A program made the position numbers and the translations under genes. Positions 1 through 13,863 of a DNA stretch of 64,000 bases are shown here, piece after piece. How positions within the stretch are numbered: position 1 is the stretch's first letter; each line of letters starts with the position of its first letter. Below the pieces are notes generated by a model. That model was not told the DNA's origin and searched no databases. It worked only from the letters and a program-made list of their open reading frames with translations. The stretch is from Kryptolebias marmoratus (taxonomy: Eukaryota; Chordata; Actinopteri; Cyprinodontiformes; Rivulidae), in assembly GCF_001649575.2 (NCBI RefSeq), contig NC_051431.1, positions 13,237,868-13,301,867 on the forward strand, read 5' to 3'.

Positions 1-842
1 ATTAGTGACATTATTAAATAGTATAGTGAGATTTTTAAATCTTGTAGACAATCTCTGATCTCATCACTAACAGCTAGTGTTGTGTTGACCAATTTATCCA
101 TTAAGACCTATCACATCACCTAATTTTGCCTAAACAAATTCAAGGTAACCGATCTCCTGGTAAACATGAACACAAATGTTTGTTGTCACCACCCAAAGTA
201 TGACTTATTCAGATTATGCAGATTTGTCTTCCAACAGTTGCAGCTTAGTAAAATATCACCTTTAGTACAACTTGTATGAAACTGAGAGCTGAAAGCATTG
301 TTTTGTTTTTTTTTTCGTTTTTTTTTTGAGGTAAGCACAATATTCCAGAGCTAAAAAAAAAAAAAAAAAAAGAGTTAAAATTTCCATCAATGTTTTTTTA
401 AAAGAACATGCAATTCTTACAGAAAATAGCCTTATTTGTACAAAAATAATTTAAAAACTTAACAGTAAGTGGAGAGAGTGCTCCTTGAATTTTGCAAATA
501 AAATAAAAACAAACCATCAACAAGACACATCAATGCAAATAACCGTAAACAAAAAAAGCAAATGGCTGTAAATAAAAAAAGCACAGTTTAATCAAGAGCT
601 AAAGACCTAATGGTTTTAAATTCTACTCATCCTTCAGTCTTGTTGACTCATTAAAAAATAAAGGGTTACTGTAGAAGTGATTTAATCCATTATTAACACA
701 AATCAAGCCATGTAAGTGAAAATGATAGCCCATTCACCCACAGAAAGGAGAGGAAAGGAAGGCTGGTAACAAGCCTCCATCGACCTCATTAGGTTCTAGA
801 GATTCTCTAACCAAACAACTGGTTTTGTCTCTTGTGCATAGC

Positions 843-895
843 CCACACACACACACACACACACACATGCACACGCACACACCTACACACACAAA
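843..895. repeat. (CA)n microsatellite
   Basis: About 13 CA units followed by imperfect CA-rich sequence. Open frames across it are low-complexity artefacts. Confidence 0.9.
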
Positions 896-1080
896 TCCCT
901 TGCCATTTTTGCATTGCACACCATGATACACAAAGACGCACAGGCAGCAATGGATGCAGGTGTGTGAACAAGCAAATCAGCATGCACAGCAGCTCTGCCT
1001 CTGCTTTTTCCTGATACACCTTGTCTGCTCAGCAGAGGCTCGTAAGCCTTTGATAAATCAGGTGCTTCTTTAGGTCTCAC

Positions 1081-1107
1081 CATATCTGTCTGCGGTGGCT
1101 GTCTTGT
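1081..1107 (-). other. Possible 27-nt mini-exon
   Basis: On the minus strand a pyrimidine-rich acceptor (TTTTCTCATTCTGTAG) is followed after 27 bases by a good donor (ATG, then GTGAGA). The length is a multiple of three and all three frames are open. The last three bases are ATG, so it could also carry a start codon. It lies downstream of, and on the same strand as, the putative first exon at 8321-8700. No protein identity; it may be chance. Confidence 0.2.
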
Positions 1108-2734
1108 CTACAGAATGAGAAAAGTAAATAAAGTGGGGCTTTTGCTGTTTGATCCACGTCTCAGCTTAATTCACAGTCAAATCAGGCAGTTTATAATCCT
1201 GACTTTATCCCAACAGTAACCTGATGGCGATGGATTCAGTGGTAGGGAAACAAGCAGGCTGTTTGCATTAATAACAGGTAGATGAATACCAAAAGTATAG
1301 AACCTGTTGGGGTTTTTTTTTTATTCGAGCATTATTCTGTTAGCATCAATATAGATTATATAAATATAATCTCCAACACATAAACAAGCTCAGACTTAAT
1401 AGTTTGAAGTTAAACTTTGAACAAAATGAAAAGTTCAACTGTTACTTTACAAAACTTTGAGCACTTGTCGAAAACAAATGTGCAAATTCTAGTGACTTTT
1501 CTCAGTCTTCAATACAATTTCAGCCAATTGTGACATTTGTTGCAAAGCTGTCTGTGTGGACACTCAGGACTGAGTGTCAAGCATCTTTATGATCCAAACA
1601 AATGTCAGTGATAAATTGCTTATTTGAAGCAACATAGCCCTGCAATATCAGCTGATTCTGAAACTATGCAGGTTGTTCAAATTTATGAGAAATTCTCAAA
1701 AGCATAACAGATACGTTCAATAAATTGTTTCAGTGCCAGTGTCAACAGAAATCTTTTGCAAATGAAAATGCCTGGGACATAATTTTGTATTAAATCAAAA
1801 GAAGCTATGGCAGCTATTTGCTAAATCAAGTTAGATTTCATTTTCTTCTTTTATTTCTGAGATTGGTCACAGGATAAGCAGTCCTAACAGTTCCACTAGG
1901 ATTTGAGATGCAACAAGTGTTGTTTGACAAATGTTGCCATTTGATGGAAAGACAAACTTGGAGAACTGTGCAAAGACTCTCATCACAGGAACACGAAAAG
2001 CCCCTGAGCCCCAAATCATAGAGGTGGGGTTTACCACAGCAGACATTATCAAAGATGCAGGCTGTGCAAAGTTGCCCCTGAGAATGTTCCAACACATAGT
2101 TTAAGATGAAAGCAAGGACAGGCATAACCAAGTGGCTTCAACGGTGTGCAGGAATATGCAAGCCAAGTATGGCTTAGAAGTCCCTAGGTCCCAAAAGGAC
2201 ACACCGCAAATTGGCTGAGCACAACAGAGCATAAATCCTTCAGGACTTCGAGTTACAGACTGACAAGTAGCTGCTGGCTAAACAACCAGACACAATGGTA
2301 GTTGACAAGGAGCAGAGGAGGGCAGTTGTGATAGATGTGGCAATCCGAGCTCACAGTAACGTCAGAAAAAATGAGCATGAAAAGTGGAGAATTACAAGGA
2401 GCTGAAGGAAAGGCCGGCCTGTGGAAGGTAAAGCCCAAAATCAATCCAGTGATAAAAAGGCACATTGAGGTCATGACCTTCAAGTGGGCAGCCACTTATT
2501 TTACCCAAACGATTTGTCTCCAAATGCAACTGATAAGATACCACCTATAAGATTTTTTCTGAAACAGCAGCGATGAGTTTTTACTCCCAAGATAGTCCAC
2601 ATCTTGGGAGTGCTACTGTGACCTGTGGCTGGAGTCTGGAGAAGTGATGGATTGAGCCTGTGGAGCAGATTACAGGTCACTTAATTTTTTAAACTACTAT
2701 TAATCCTAAATTTGGGGTTCGTTTGATTATTAAT
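1108..2734. other. No gene seen; unique AT-rich sequence
   Basis: Only short open frames without splice-site support. Positions 1-840 are likewise empty apart from poly(T) and poly(A) runs near 302-370. Confidence 0.6.
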
Positions 2735-3450
2735 GCCCAATGCCAAAAGGCAAAAGGTGGGTGATAATGTTTTTGCCTGTGTCTGTGCAAATGTTTCTGT
2801 GTTTGTTTGTCTGTCTCATCAAAATATCTCATGAATCAAGAGGCATATCATTAAATCATTAAAAGTAATCATTAGAGGTTCATCTACAACTGATTAACTT
2901 TTGAAATTAACCCAATTCAAAATGTTCACCACCCATATTCAAACTTTGGAAACAAAAATTGCTATAACTCAGTCCATTTTACAGCTATTGAGCTAAAGTT
3001 TGGTTTCGCAGTGGCGAACAGTCATCTCCAACACACTCTGAGCAGTCGCAAATCACACTATAGTAGACCTTCGTCTAAAACTGCCATTAACTAATGGAGT
3101 CAACATTGTATGTTTGTTAGCAAAATATCTCATGCAGCACCGGATAGATTTTAATAAAACTTTCAGAAAGCAACCCATGGATGTACCTCTAGAACTGATT
3201 AATTTTGGGGGCCAACCCAATTCAGGATTGTATCTCACCTAACTGTGACTATTATTTAGTCAATTTTACAGCTATTGAGCTAAAATTTGGTGTTTCTGTA
3301 CCTGAGAGTCATCACCAACAGACTCTCAATGTGACATGTTGCATAATGTTTTGTTCAAGGTTTGACCAAAATGGCTATAACTGCACACAATAATGATCTT
3401 GGTTCAAAACATAAAAGGTGGTGGATGATATGTATTCTTTCAAGGAATGC
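2735..3450 (+). repeat. Family A tandem repeat, about 300-bp units
   Basis: Two or more units in direct order. Each has AAAATATCTCATG, then a TTTTAATAAAACTTTCAGAA-like part, CTGATTAA, CCCAATTCA and ACAGCTATTGAGCTAAA. Unit starts lie about 310 bases apart (2819 and 3123). The copy starts with the GTTTTTGCCTGTGTCTGTG lead-in. The same family recurs at six other places in the window. Confidence 0.8.
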
Positions 3451-6400
3451 TAGTACTTTTAAAACTATTGTGAGAAAACATCAGGGTTACATTTTTCTCA
3501 CAATTTCCACTAAGTGTAAAAGCTTGGATCTTAAGATGTCTGGAAAAAAAGACAAAAGATTCTGTCTGCCGTTTTCCCCAAGGCCAAAAGAGATAACTTA
3601 TATTTGAGACATAACATTTGAATGTAATACCGAACAGCACAAATGACTTCAGGTGCCATTTTTATGGGCCAGACGGTCTTAAACAGGGAGATTGCCTCCA
3701 CTCATCTATATCTACAATATAAGCTACAAAAAATAACAAAAGGTTATTGCAAAGGTAAACTATTCAGTTTTTATATCCTGTATAAGCTAGAATATATGCA
3801 ATGATGTTTCCATTATCTTAAATTATTTTTAAGAAAATGTTTGGATGCTAGATCACATTCCTTATGCACACTTGTGTTTCTCTGCCCTTTCAAGCTGGGT
3901 CAGAGGCTAATCTAACAAGCAACAATGAAATCCATAGAAGCAGGACAAAGCAATGAATTTAAGGTTGTGGCAAGCATGAAACCAGAAGATTGGTTATTTT
4001 CTGAGAGAGTGCAACAACCTCCATGACCGTAATTGATCAATCTAAAAAAAAAAAAGCACTGAGGATGTTTTTATTTATTGTGATCAATATGTTTTCAAAT
4101 GCTTTGCTGCGTTTTAGATATTAGTCAAATAGATTGGCCAGCATTTGGTTTGAAAATAATGTATTTAAGTTAAGACCAAAAAGGTCATACAGGATCTTGC
4201 TTTGCTCCCCAAACAAAACAATCACAGATTGGTGGGGAAAATGTCAAGGAAGCTGCCACTGAGAGGCTGTTCTTTATTTTGATTTGACACCAGACAAGAA
4301 AAAAAATTGTTCAAAGTGAGAGGAGTCTCGTCACGCTGATCTGAAATCTGACCCTCTCACCCACTTAAATCTTTAAATTTTTGACCTTTCAAAGACTGAA
4401 TTTCACAGCTAGAGATGAGTTTATGAGTGGACTGCATCAGTAGTTTGTCTTTGACTACTATGCTGAGGGTCTTCATGTGCCATGAATAATCTGCTGGAGT
4501 CTGGGTGATCTGGAGCTTCAGCTACTTCCTTAAAGTCTTCAGAGAGATGCTCCTGAACGCTCCACGTATTCTTGATTCAAGGTAGTCAGAGCGAACACGC
4601 AACACGGAGAGACAACTGGGAAGAGTTTTCATTTCTCCTGGGAAATCCTGCTTTTTCTTTTCCGTCTTTGCTTTTAATCCCTGTGCCTTTTGCTCTGTTT
4701 CATAGTCATCTTGTCAGTTGAAAAACAACATATCCCTTCCTATAGGACCAGACTGTTCAAAGAATTCCCTTGTGGTGGCCTCAAAAGAGTTTCTAAGGCA
4801 TTTACCACTGAATTTCTATGACGTTTTTGCATATCTACAACCAATTAGGACATTGGTGTGCATTCTGTGCCTGCTATTAAGACAAATTTGCGAGTGTGGT
4901 TATAGAAATAGGTGGCTGATATCTTCTGACAGTGCAGCCTGACTGTAGCTTAAACCCTTTCACACCTCTCAGGGGAATATTGGCTGTATGAAGGTTTACT
5001 TCAACAGTGGCTCATTGCAATACCGAGTCTGGGACAGGTTCCTTGCTTTTCTAAGTACAGTGGTTTTACCTGTTCAAGTTTCAAAAGACCGAAACCAGTG
5101 GGTTGTTTCTGTTTATGAGCAGTGCATTAGTTCTTTTAGTCTTTTTTATGTGTTTTAATAAATAGGCAGTCACTTTAGCAATAATGTGGGTGTTGTCGCA
5201 ACTGTCAGCGTTACAACAGCTGTATCTAACAGCAAATAGAATATTAAAAATGCTATATTTAGTAAATAACCACAACAAGTGAAAAACAGATCCTATTCTG
5301 TGTGACAAAATACCAACCCCGACACTCACAGTGCACCAAATTGGTTATATATTCTAAATATAGCAATGTGTATTATTGCCCAAACAGAATAACCAACTTC
5401 CTGCTCTCCTATATGGAGCATAACAAGCTCATAATATATCTCCTACTGGTTTTTTGGACCTAATTGTCTCCTCCATCCTTACATCCTTATCCGTGATGGT
5501 CCCTTGAGTGGAGACATATTTGACATGCCAAGGAACAAGTTTCAGCAGAGCGAGGATGTAGGCCGCTTGGATACGTTCACAGAGATCCAATACAATTAAA
5601 TGCTTTACTTGTCAAAACACTGTCAGCCCACTTCAGCTACATAACTACCATGCTTATGCTGTAAGACACGGAAGATGAAGCATGCAGCTGCGCTGGAGAT
5701 GGTGGATGTCACATTAGCCCCATGCAATATTAGTGAAATACACAACAACTGCACTGCTGTTTAGATGAGTATTTATTTACAGTGTGGTCTCTACAATCTA
5801 GAGGCAATTTTGAGCATCCAGTTAGTGCACTGGGTGACTATTCAAACCATTTTAATAAAATTTGACTCGCTTATAGTTCAGCCAAAATCACATACAACGA
5901 ACTTCAAACACTGCTGCTCTAAGGCTTTTTTTTTTTTTACAATGACACAACTGTTGTGGAATCATCCACTCATGTAATGTTCTAGGCCAGTAGGAAGTAT
6001 ATCATGAATTGTCAACAAAGCAAACTAAATAAGCTTTATTTATTGTTTGCAGTGTGCTCTAATTCCCAGGGCATTTCACCCTGTCATTCTGTCAGTGCTC
6101 TTCTTGAAACATGCACATGGTCTTCTTTGGCACTAATGCTCTGTATTTAAGGAAAAAACATTGGAAGAGGCATATGGTTTAATACATCAATAATTTACAA
6201 AATTGAATAGATGAATACTAATAGTTGACAGCACTACCTTTGAACTGACTTTTTACTGAAGTGATAAACTAGCAGCATATAGTTCCATTAGAGGGGGAAA
6301 AGGCAGTTGTATCTTAGGCAGCATTTTATTAGCTTGAAAAGCAGGCAAATCTACGGGTACATGCGTAATTTGCACTGGCAAAATACATCTGGCCCTCATT

Positions 6401-7799
6401 GGGTTCAAACAGTTTTCTACTTTGCGCTGGCCAGGCAATCACAATCATTTATCTATTACTGGAGGGGAGGTTGAGACGATAGGCCTGTAGAAACACTGGT
6501 GAAGCATATCATTCGAAGCTCCATCACACACTTTGTTACTCTGATTGGTTGCAGGTCTATCCAATTGTGTCCGGGGGCATTTTTTTGCAGATATCATTCC
6601 TTTCGAAATTAAGAATTAAGATAGAGGTTCCAGACCAATTTTCTTTCTTACAGTGAGGCCATGCAGGCTTTTTTATTTATTTTTTTTTAGTATTTTATCC
6701 TGTTAAAGTTGCATTCTCAAAATTTAGCTCTCAGTTTTGAAAACCGTGTATTGAATCTTTTATAATTCTCACATGTCACGTGGGTAATCCTCTCAAAGCT
6801 GTTCAAATGTGTCTGTTTGAGGACTGAGCTTGTGATTTCACACACCGGATCGTGAGGCAGAACGTCACAAACAAATAACTTGGTTTATAATTAGGTGTAA
6901 TCTGCGCGAGCAGGTTTACTGTTGCTTTTGTTTACCTTTCTCTGTTGGCTGACCATTTGCATCAAATAGCTTACTTTTTAGCTCACTCTAAACCCCACTG
7001 AACAAATGGTTTGCGCAATCGTTCTCCCAACTTGATCCAAATACCCTCTTGGTCACTTGTTGTGGAATGTGAGTCTTTTTTCTGCTAATAACTCGAGCAC
7101 AGAAAAAAAAATGTTCAGATAAATCCTCTTTTAACAATTCCTCAAAGCATTGGAGCCCTTGCAAACACTGCATCAGGCAGCTCTAGTGAAGCTGTTCTGC
7201 TCACAAAGAGGAGTAACAGATAAGAGACAGGAGGGTGTAGAATTCAATATTTGTCTGGGCGCTGTCACTGGATAAACACTAAACACAAACACACACACAC
7301 ACACACACACACAGCAGCTCTTCTCACCTGATCCTCTGGTATTTAACTGAAAATCCTTTCAGTAGAGATTAGCAGATCAATCTCTTCAGTTCAGGCAGCA
7401 TTGAAATCAGAAATTCTGTCAAAGTGGCGTTGCCACAACTAATTTCTTAATAAGCTAAAGTCTGACAAGTGTCATTTTTAATGCAGCAGGTGCTATTGCC
7501 TCCTGAGTTGCAGATTTTCTTGGGTTAGAGACCAACTGCTGACCAAATGTCAAAGTACTGACTAGTTTTGGTAAAGTTTGTGGAGGCTTTATTACTTTTT
7601 CATCATTGTAAGTTTTATGTAACTTAGAAAACAGTGAGATGCTACAAATCTTTTGAAAAGCGAAATGACTAAATCCCATCAGTCATTTCCTTGCCATTAA
7701 AAGGCAATCAGTCACAAAACGGTCCTCCGTAAATTCTCTCACAGGATAATCAGAGGAGCTGTGGACCTCGGTTTTTATGTCTCTCTAAAAGCTTGTTTG
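3451..7799. other. No gene seen
   Basis: Unique AT-rich DNA. Short open frames only, none resembling a protein family. A CA repeat lies at 7283. Confidence 0.55.
7283..7313. repeat. (CA)n microsatellite
   Basis: AC dinucleotides, about 15 units. Confidence 0.9.
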
Positions 7800-8060
7800 A
7801 GCTGCCCTTGGCTCAAACAGAGCAGGGAGTAGGTGTGTGTGTGGGNGTGGAGGTTGCACAGCCGGAGCATGAGACCACCTGCCCCCGGCTCCAGGACCTG
7901 CTGCCTCCAGAGTCAGAGACCAGTACTGATCACCAGTTGGGAACAAACAGATTTGAAATTGGGTGGGGAAGGTCAGCTCCACGCACGCAGAAAGGCTCGC
8001 TCGGAGCGCTCCTTACCTTACCCCGGGCTGGATTACGGTCTGAATGTTTGCCTTCAGCGA
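7800..8060. promoter_or_regulatory. G+C-richer segment next to the putative first exon
   Basis: A locally G+C-rich stretch with CpGs and the single ambiguous base (about 7846). Open frames cross it on both strands, but neither resembles a known protein or shows paired splice sites. A minus-strand GTAAGGTAAGG near 8010-8020 could be an alternative donor. Most simply read as part of a CpG-type promoter area. Confidence 0.3.
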
Positions 8061-8320
8061 GTTTAAATCACATCCAGCAAGAGTCAATAACTGAAACAGT
8101 GCTGTCATTAGAAACCGCTCCTGTAACGCGCTGTCAGTCGCGCGCAAAAAAACAAAAACAAAAAAAAAACACTCATTCACTCATTCGCCCACACACAACA
8201 TCTTTAAGGAACATTTTTTAGGATATCAGATCGATTAAATTAAAATATAATTTTGTTTTTTCAAGTTTAGGATATTACATGATAATAAAAACAGGACAAA
8301 AACAACCGAAACTGCCTTAC

Positions 8321-8700
8321 CTTCACGCCATAAGTTTGACTGAATCTTTGTTTTAAAGGCACCCACGATTAAATCCAAAAGAGTCCACAGTTAACTCCTG
8401 CCGTGTCCTTTTTATTCCCTCTGCGCATTATTTGACTCTTTAAAAAGAAAATAATCGTATTGGCGCGGCAGCTCGGGTGCGAGACATTAGTTCAGGCTGA
8501 AAGAGGGAAGAAAAAAAAAAAAAAAAAGAAACGCACAAAATGTACGCACAAACAAATACACCTAAAAATGATGACGCGCTTTCCGTTTGGCCTTTACATG
8601 CAATAAAAGCGACGTGTTTTTTTTTCTTCTTCTTGGATTTCGCTTTGTAGGGAAGTAGAAGCAGAAGAAGCTTGAAGCGCGCGACGCGTCCTCCAGGTGT
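8321..8700 (-). other. Putative untranslated first exon and promoter region of an unidentified leftward gene
   Basis: A consensus donor on the minus strand (GTGAAG, then GTAAGG) ends an exon at 8321. Upstream of it, 8450-8760 is CpG-richer than the surrounding AT-rich DNA (GAAGCGCGCGACGCGTCC near 8673). Just before the donor ATG GCG TGA gives only a two-codon ORF, so the exon would be non-coding. The gene would continue to the left, past position 1. I found no recognisable coding exon of it in the window, apart from a doubtful mini-exon at 1081-1107. Start position approximate. Confidence 0.3.
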
Positions 8701-8759
8701 CCAGCAGCTTTACGCACGGAGCGGAGTTCCCTTCGGTTCTGATGGAGGCACGAGACGCG

Positions 8760-11700
8760 GCGACTGGAAAGAAGTGTGGAAATTCAAGGCGGGGTTACAT
8801 CTGGTTAATCCATACCAGGGAGCTGTGCTGCTGTTAATGTCACCAGTGTAGGAGACACCTTATTCCCTCTACATTTACCCCATGCTGCACTTTAAACACA
8901 GGATGGAAAAGGTGAACGTGTCATTTTTTTTAAAGTATGGACCACACGTATCTCCTTCACACTGCTATTTTTCCCCCTGTAAAAGCAATTATAATTTATC
9001 CTATATTTGGCACTGTGTGGTGTGAATCTTGGCAATAAGAAAAATGGACAATGGCTGTGAAATCCACCTGCAGATTTAAATTAAAAGGGGGAGAAAGATA
9101 CAGACACCAACCTCTTGCTCTGTGCTGATGTTACAGTTTTACACGTCCCCCCAGGCTCCATCCCAGCACAGCCTCTGCTTTACTCTCACTCTGCTTTTGA
9201 TATTCAATTAACTTTCCTTAATCCCAGATTCGTTTTACAAGCAGAAAGGTGTTCTCCACCTCCTCTATCCTGCCACTAATGCCTTAAATGGTTCTCCTGT
9301 AAGGATAGCTTTACAATACAGGCTTGGTTTTCTTTTTAGGACCATTTTTAGCACATGAATCAAAAATTACAAATCCAAACCAGTATTGTAGAAGAAAATG
9401 TGTGTGATCCTGTTGCAAAGCATGAAGATAAGTATTGCCTGGCTGATGATCACTCCAGCGGATGAACTCTGGACAAGATTTATCACAAACTACAAGTTTC
9501 ATTCTTATCATTGTTCTTTGTGACACATCAGATTTTTGAATGGACCTTTTTTTCTTTTAATAAATAGATATTACTTACTGCCTTACCTTACATCTCTTCT
9601 TTCAGTAGGTTCAGATGCAAGCAGAACTGATGTCATAATGTGAATGAAACAAACTACAAACTATATGACCTATTATTTAGATTTTTAAAAAATAGTTCTG
9701 AATTTGGGGGTTTCTGGAAAGGTAAAAACAACTGTCTGTTGTAGATGGCTCTAGTTTAAATCTGACCTCATTGAAGAGCTAACAGCTAATCCAAGCAGGG
9801 CAAAAAAACCAAAGCAGATTTCTGCTGTCTTTAATAAACTTCAGTCTGAAAACTTTCTTAGCAATTCATAGAAATGCTATTTTAAAAAACATTTTGACTG
9901 CAGTAACATTCACATTACACAGTTACTTGCATAGGAATCTGTATGTATTTACACTGAAGAATGTGCAGTCTGTAATCTTGTGAATTTTTTGAGATCCAAG
10001 TTGTTTTGAGGTGGCAGCGACCCACTTTTGGTTCTGGCTTCCTTGGACTTTTCATTGGCTTGGCTGTCAACTCACAACTGGTACAGTTTGGCTCAAAAAC
10101 TGTAACATAAAGGGAGACAACATGAGGTGGCAGGTTCAAAATATAATTTATTTTAAAGTATAGCAGAATAAATGTGAATAATCAATTCATCAGTTGTGCA
10201 GATCATTTGGGAATGAGTGAACACTGAGCATGCAACTGAGGAAAAGCCAGGACTGGAGACAGCTAGGGTGAACTTCATTCTGCCCAGGGAGGAGCAGGAG
10301 GACCACAGGAGAGACCACATGGTCTCAGGTGTGGCTCACTCTTTATTACCTGGTTTTACTGAAAAACAAAGTAAACCAAACAAAAATTGCTGTCCCCGAG
10401 TGGTGGGGCTGTCACACAACAAGATTTTAATTTTTCCAAACCAAGGTTGTTCCACCCTACAGCTAGCAACAGTTAACTGCATTAGAGGATACAGTACATC
10501 CAACTTATTTTCTTGTCTTTTTAATCATTCAGGTCAAGTCAAAGTAGATATATCACAATTACAACAACTGATAAAGTGAAACACTCAAATACAAACTCAA
10601 CAAATCAGCCATCATCAGGCATTTAACAATAAAACATCATCAAGAGCCCAACCAAGTTTGATGACTTTGTCAGAAATAACACAGAAAATTCAAGGATCAT
10701 TGTTAAAGTGAAACCTCCACACTTTAAAACTGAACTTATAAACTCAAACAGCTTCTGGAATTGTTTAAAAAAAACTTTTGAATGTTATTTTATGACTCAT
10801 TTCATCTCCAGCACTCAACATTTGCAGTGGCTTTACAGTAACTTTACTCTTTAAAACTCACAAGACTAAAGGGGTGATTAATAATACAGCTCACCTCTTC
10901 CAGCACATGGCCTCATGTTTAATTAGATATTAAAATAAAATATTGATTGTAAACTGGAGGAAGTGGGATACATCTCCTGAGGGTGGGAAAAGTCAGTTAA
11001 CCGTAATTGAAAGATCCTTCGTGGCACCTTTTGTTCAAATGCAGTTCAGGTAAATTAATGATAGTCTGCACTTTCAGTAAGTGTGAGTTACAGACAGTTT
11101 GTCTTACATTGTTTTTTACATGAAACCTCTCTTTGTAAACAAGCATGTTTAAATGTTGGTGCTTAATTCCTAAAACTAAGATCCTGAATAGAATTTTTTT
11201 TCTATTTTCTGCAGATTGGATATGAAGATGCATGTAGTCAGACGTCACCCGTGAGTTTGAGGACTTCCTCCAGTTTGTCATTCTGTCATCATTCTTTCAT
11301 TTATTTAAGTGGTATAAATGAAGTTCAGCAAAGAGATCTGACAGAGAACCTAATGACAGTATGTGGGCCCACATGTTTGTGGCCAAAAATCCTCCATCAC
11401 TCCATCAAACTTAACAATGCCTTACTGTGGAAAGTAAACGGATGTACTGTCATTGATGATAAAACAAGTTATTGTGTGAATAAGAGACAATAATTTTGTG
11501 AATTATTTAATGTTTTATATTTAGTAACGTGTGTCATTTAAATAAACTTTTGTTTTTTAATTGCTGTGAAAGTATAAAAGCCTTGGAACCATAGTAAAAA
11601 TATTATCTCTAAATTTGTTATTATACAGTTTAAATTTGCTGATGAGTTCATATTAGTTTGGAATGAAATGCTGTTCATGCATTAAAACAAAGCAAACATT

Positions 11701-12634
11701 TATTTTTTTCTATTTCTGAACTCAAATATTGAAACTTTTTAGTTGGAATATTACATGTAAAATCCAAAAAAGTTAAAAAAATCAACTTCTATTCTGTAGC
11801 TAAAGACGTTTCGCTTCTCATCTGTTGAGTTTTCTCAATTCAAAAAGGAGAGTTCGCATCCTCTTCTTTTTAAATTGTTAAATTGCTTTAAACCTGTTTT
11901 GGATTTACCATGTCCTGGATGACTGAGAATCTACACCAGCATATTACATGAATAATAAAAAACAGAAAAACAAACAAACAAAAATCAACATTTCTGACTT
12001 TAAGAGAAATGTGATTAATTAGTGTGAGCAATTTAAATCCATGCAAGAATGCTGATCAGAAAAAAAAAGCACCAATGAGCCAACTCTGGCAGGATTCCTT
12101 GATTTTTCTTGGTTGATCCACAGCCACAAACTGTCTGTTATGTCCTGTGGGGTCATAGTGGTAAAATAAGAAACATCAAAAACCATCTCAGTTAGTACCC
12201 TCCATATCATCTTTTACTTTAACCTACTTACTTTCTGACTAACTGCCTGACCTGAAAGAACACCTACCTGTCTTTTTCCACCCCCCAAACACACTCACTG
12301 TTGAAAGACTTAGAAGATTCATCCATAATTAAGTTTATTGTGTGTTTGCATGGAAGTCGGACTGAATCAGACTGCAACCGTTATGTTTTAATTGACTTAT
12401 GAATGTTGCAAGGTTATAAACCTTGAGAAGACTCACAAAAACATGCAAACTTTAAACAAAAGAGGCCTGCAAAGCTCAGATTTGACAAGGCATTCTTTCT
12501 GTGAGGCAACAGCTTTAACCACCAAACAACTGTATCGTCTAAGTTTCTTTTTCATACCTGCACCATGCAAGATGTTTATGACAGAGTTATGTGTCAAGGT
12601 GCAGTTTACGTAGAATTCTGTCTGATTTTTAAAG

Positions 12635-12637
<3 letters not shown>
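8760..12637. other. No supported gene
   Basis: Unique sequence plus the family B arm at 9690. The 120-codon open frame at 10217-10579 has no recognisable domain. Confidence 0.5.
9690..9935 (+). repeat. Family B (foldback MITE) arm
   Basis: A single arm: AATAGTTCTGAATTTGGGGG, TGTTGTAGATGGCTCTAG, GAGCTAACAGCTAATCCAAG and a CATTACACAGTTA end. No inverted partner is seen next to it. Confidence 0.6.

Positions 12638-12695
<58 letters not shown>
12638..12695. repeat. (TA)n microsatellite
   Basis: About 29 TA units, directly abutting the left end of a DNA transposon at 12696. A shorter TA stretch continues beyond its right end at 13864. Confidence 0.95.
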
Positions 12696-12698
<3 letters not shown>

Positions 12699-13863
12699 TG
12701 GCGGGCGGTGCATTTCACACTTAGGCCTTCACTGATGTCCAACTTAGCCAATAAATACCTTTCATTAGACCAGCATTTATAACACCAGGATTGTAGAGTA
12801 GTTAGAAACACACTTAAGCACTACTTGGCATTGCATCACCTCAGTTGTGTACAAAATGGGCTAATATCCGGTGCATTTTAAAAATCAACAAACCCGCATC
12901 AGCAATTAAAACATATCTGGTATGCTACTGTCAAAATTAAATAAAACAGAATAAAATAAATAAAATGTTTGCACTCACCAAAACAGCTGTGTCCCCCCAA
13001 ACACGTATTTCAACACAAAATCCATGCTGGAGCAGGTTAGCTAGCTCAGAGTCGGCTGTCCTCCTCTAACCAGATCTAGCTTCTCTTGAAAAGTTCGTCT
13101 TGAAAACAGTCTTGCCAGTAAATCAGCAACCAAATCAACATGTTGCTCTCCTTCGGCCATTGTGGGTTAAAAAAGGTTTTAACCGGTAACAGTTCCGGGT
13201 GTGACTCTGTTGATCTGCATAGTGCTGCCGCGGCTCAACTCGTAAGTATCCATGTCCAATCACAGGACGCGTAAATGTCACGTTCAACGTGAGGCCAGCT
13301 AGAAGGCCTTACTGACACAACTCGTGATCTGATTGGCTGTCGCAACTGTCTATCAACCGTATTTGCCCGTTCACTTACAGCGCACAGACGCCAGCACTGA
13401 ATAGCTGAATTCTGATTGGATAAAAACTCTAACATAAAAACAGCAGCGCTGGAAGGAGCATAATATGACACGAAGAGAATATGAATACTTTTACATATCT
13501 AGGGAAAGTAAATTAAAATTAAAGTAAAGTAAAAAAAAAAGTAAAAATTTATTTGTATAGCACATTTCAGCAGCAAGGCATTCAAAGTGCTTTACATAAT
13601 AAAAACATCAGTAGGATTACATTACAATCATCAAAAAAAACATCAAAAACATTACAATCATCAAAAAAAATCGTAAAAATGATAATCATAAGGTCAATAT
13701 GTAGTAAGATATTTTGTTCAGAGCAGCTTTACACCTGAATTTGTTTGTGGACTACTAATCAATTAACCTTTTCATAATTAACCTTTATCACAATTATGAT
13801 CATGATTTCTGGTCATGTTAGGCCAGCAGAGAAGGCCTTGCTGGCCCTGACGGCCCACCACTG
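12696..13863. mobile_element. Non-autonomous DNA transposon inserted in a (TA)n tract
   Basis: Left end CAGTGGCGGGCGGTG and right end (inverted) CAGTGGTGGGCCGTC match at 12 of 15 bases. Both ends are flanked by TA repeats, so the element (1168 bp) apparently landed inside the microsatellite; target duplication cannot be measured there. It contains no transposase ORF. Ends of the CAGTGGCGGGC type are common in teleost repeats; superfamily not assigned. An internal piece (about 13545-13610) resembles the 3' tail of another retroelement. Confidence 0.7.
13545..13610 (-). repeat. Retroelement 3'-tail motif inside the DNA transposon
   Basis: Reverse-complemented, this reads GTAAAGCACTTTG, a spacer, then GTGCTATACAAATAAA. 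The same pair of motifs occurs at 30450-30500 and in part at 62170-62205. It resembles the common tail of teleost L2/SINE-type retroelements (from memory). Direct A-rich repeats follow it (13630-13680). Confidence 0.55.

Noticed and set aside
734..1083. Cys/Val-rich and His/Thr-rich open frames
   Set aside because: Translations of the CA microsatellite.
7793..8221. 142-codon plus-strand open frame
   Set aside because: It lies in the G+C-rich segment, spans the N, ends in Lys/Gln low complexity, and resembles no protein; the same DNA is open on the other strand.
10217..10579. 120-codon plus-strand open frame
   Set aside because: No recognisable domain, no splice or promoter context, composition like the surrounding DNA; most likely chance.
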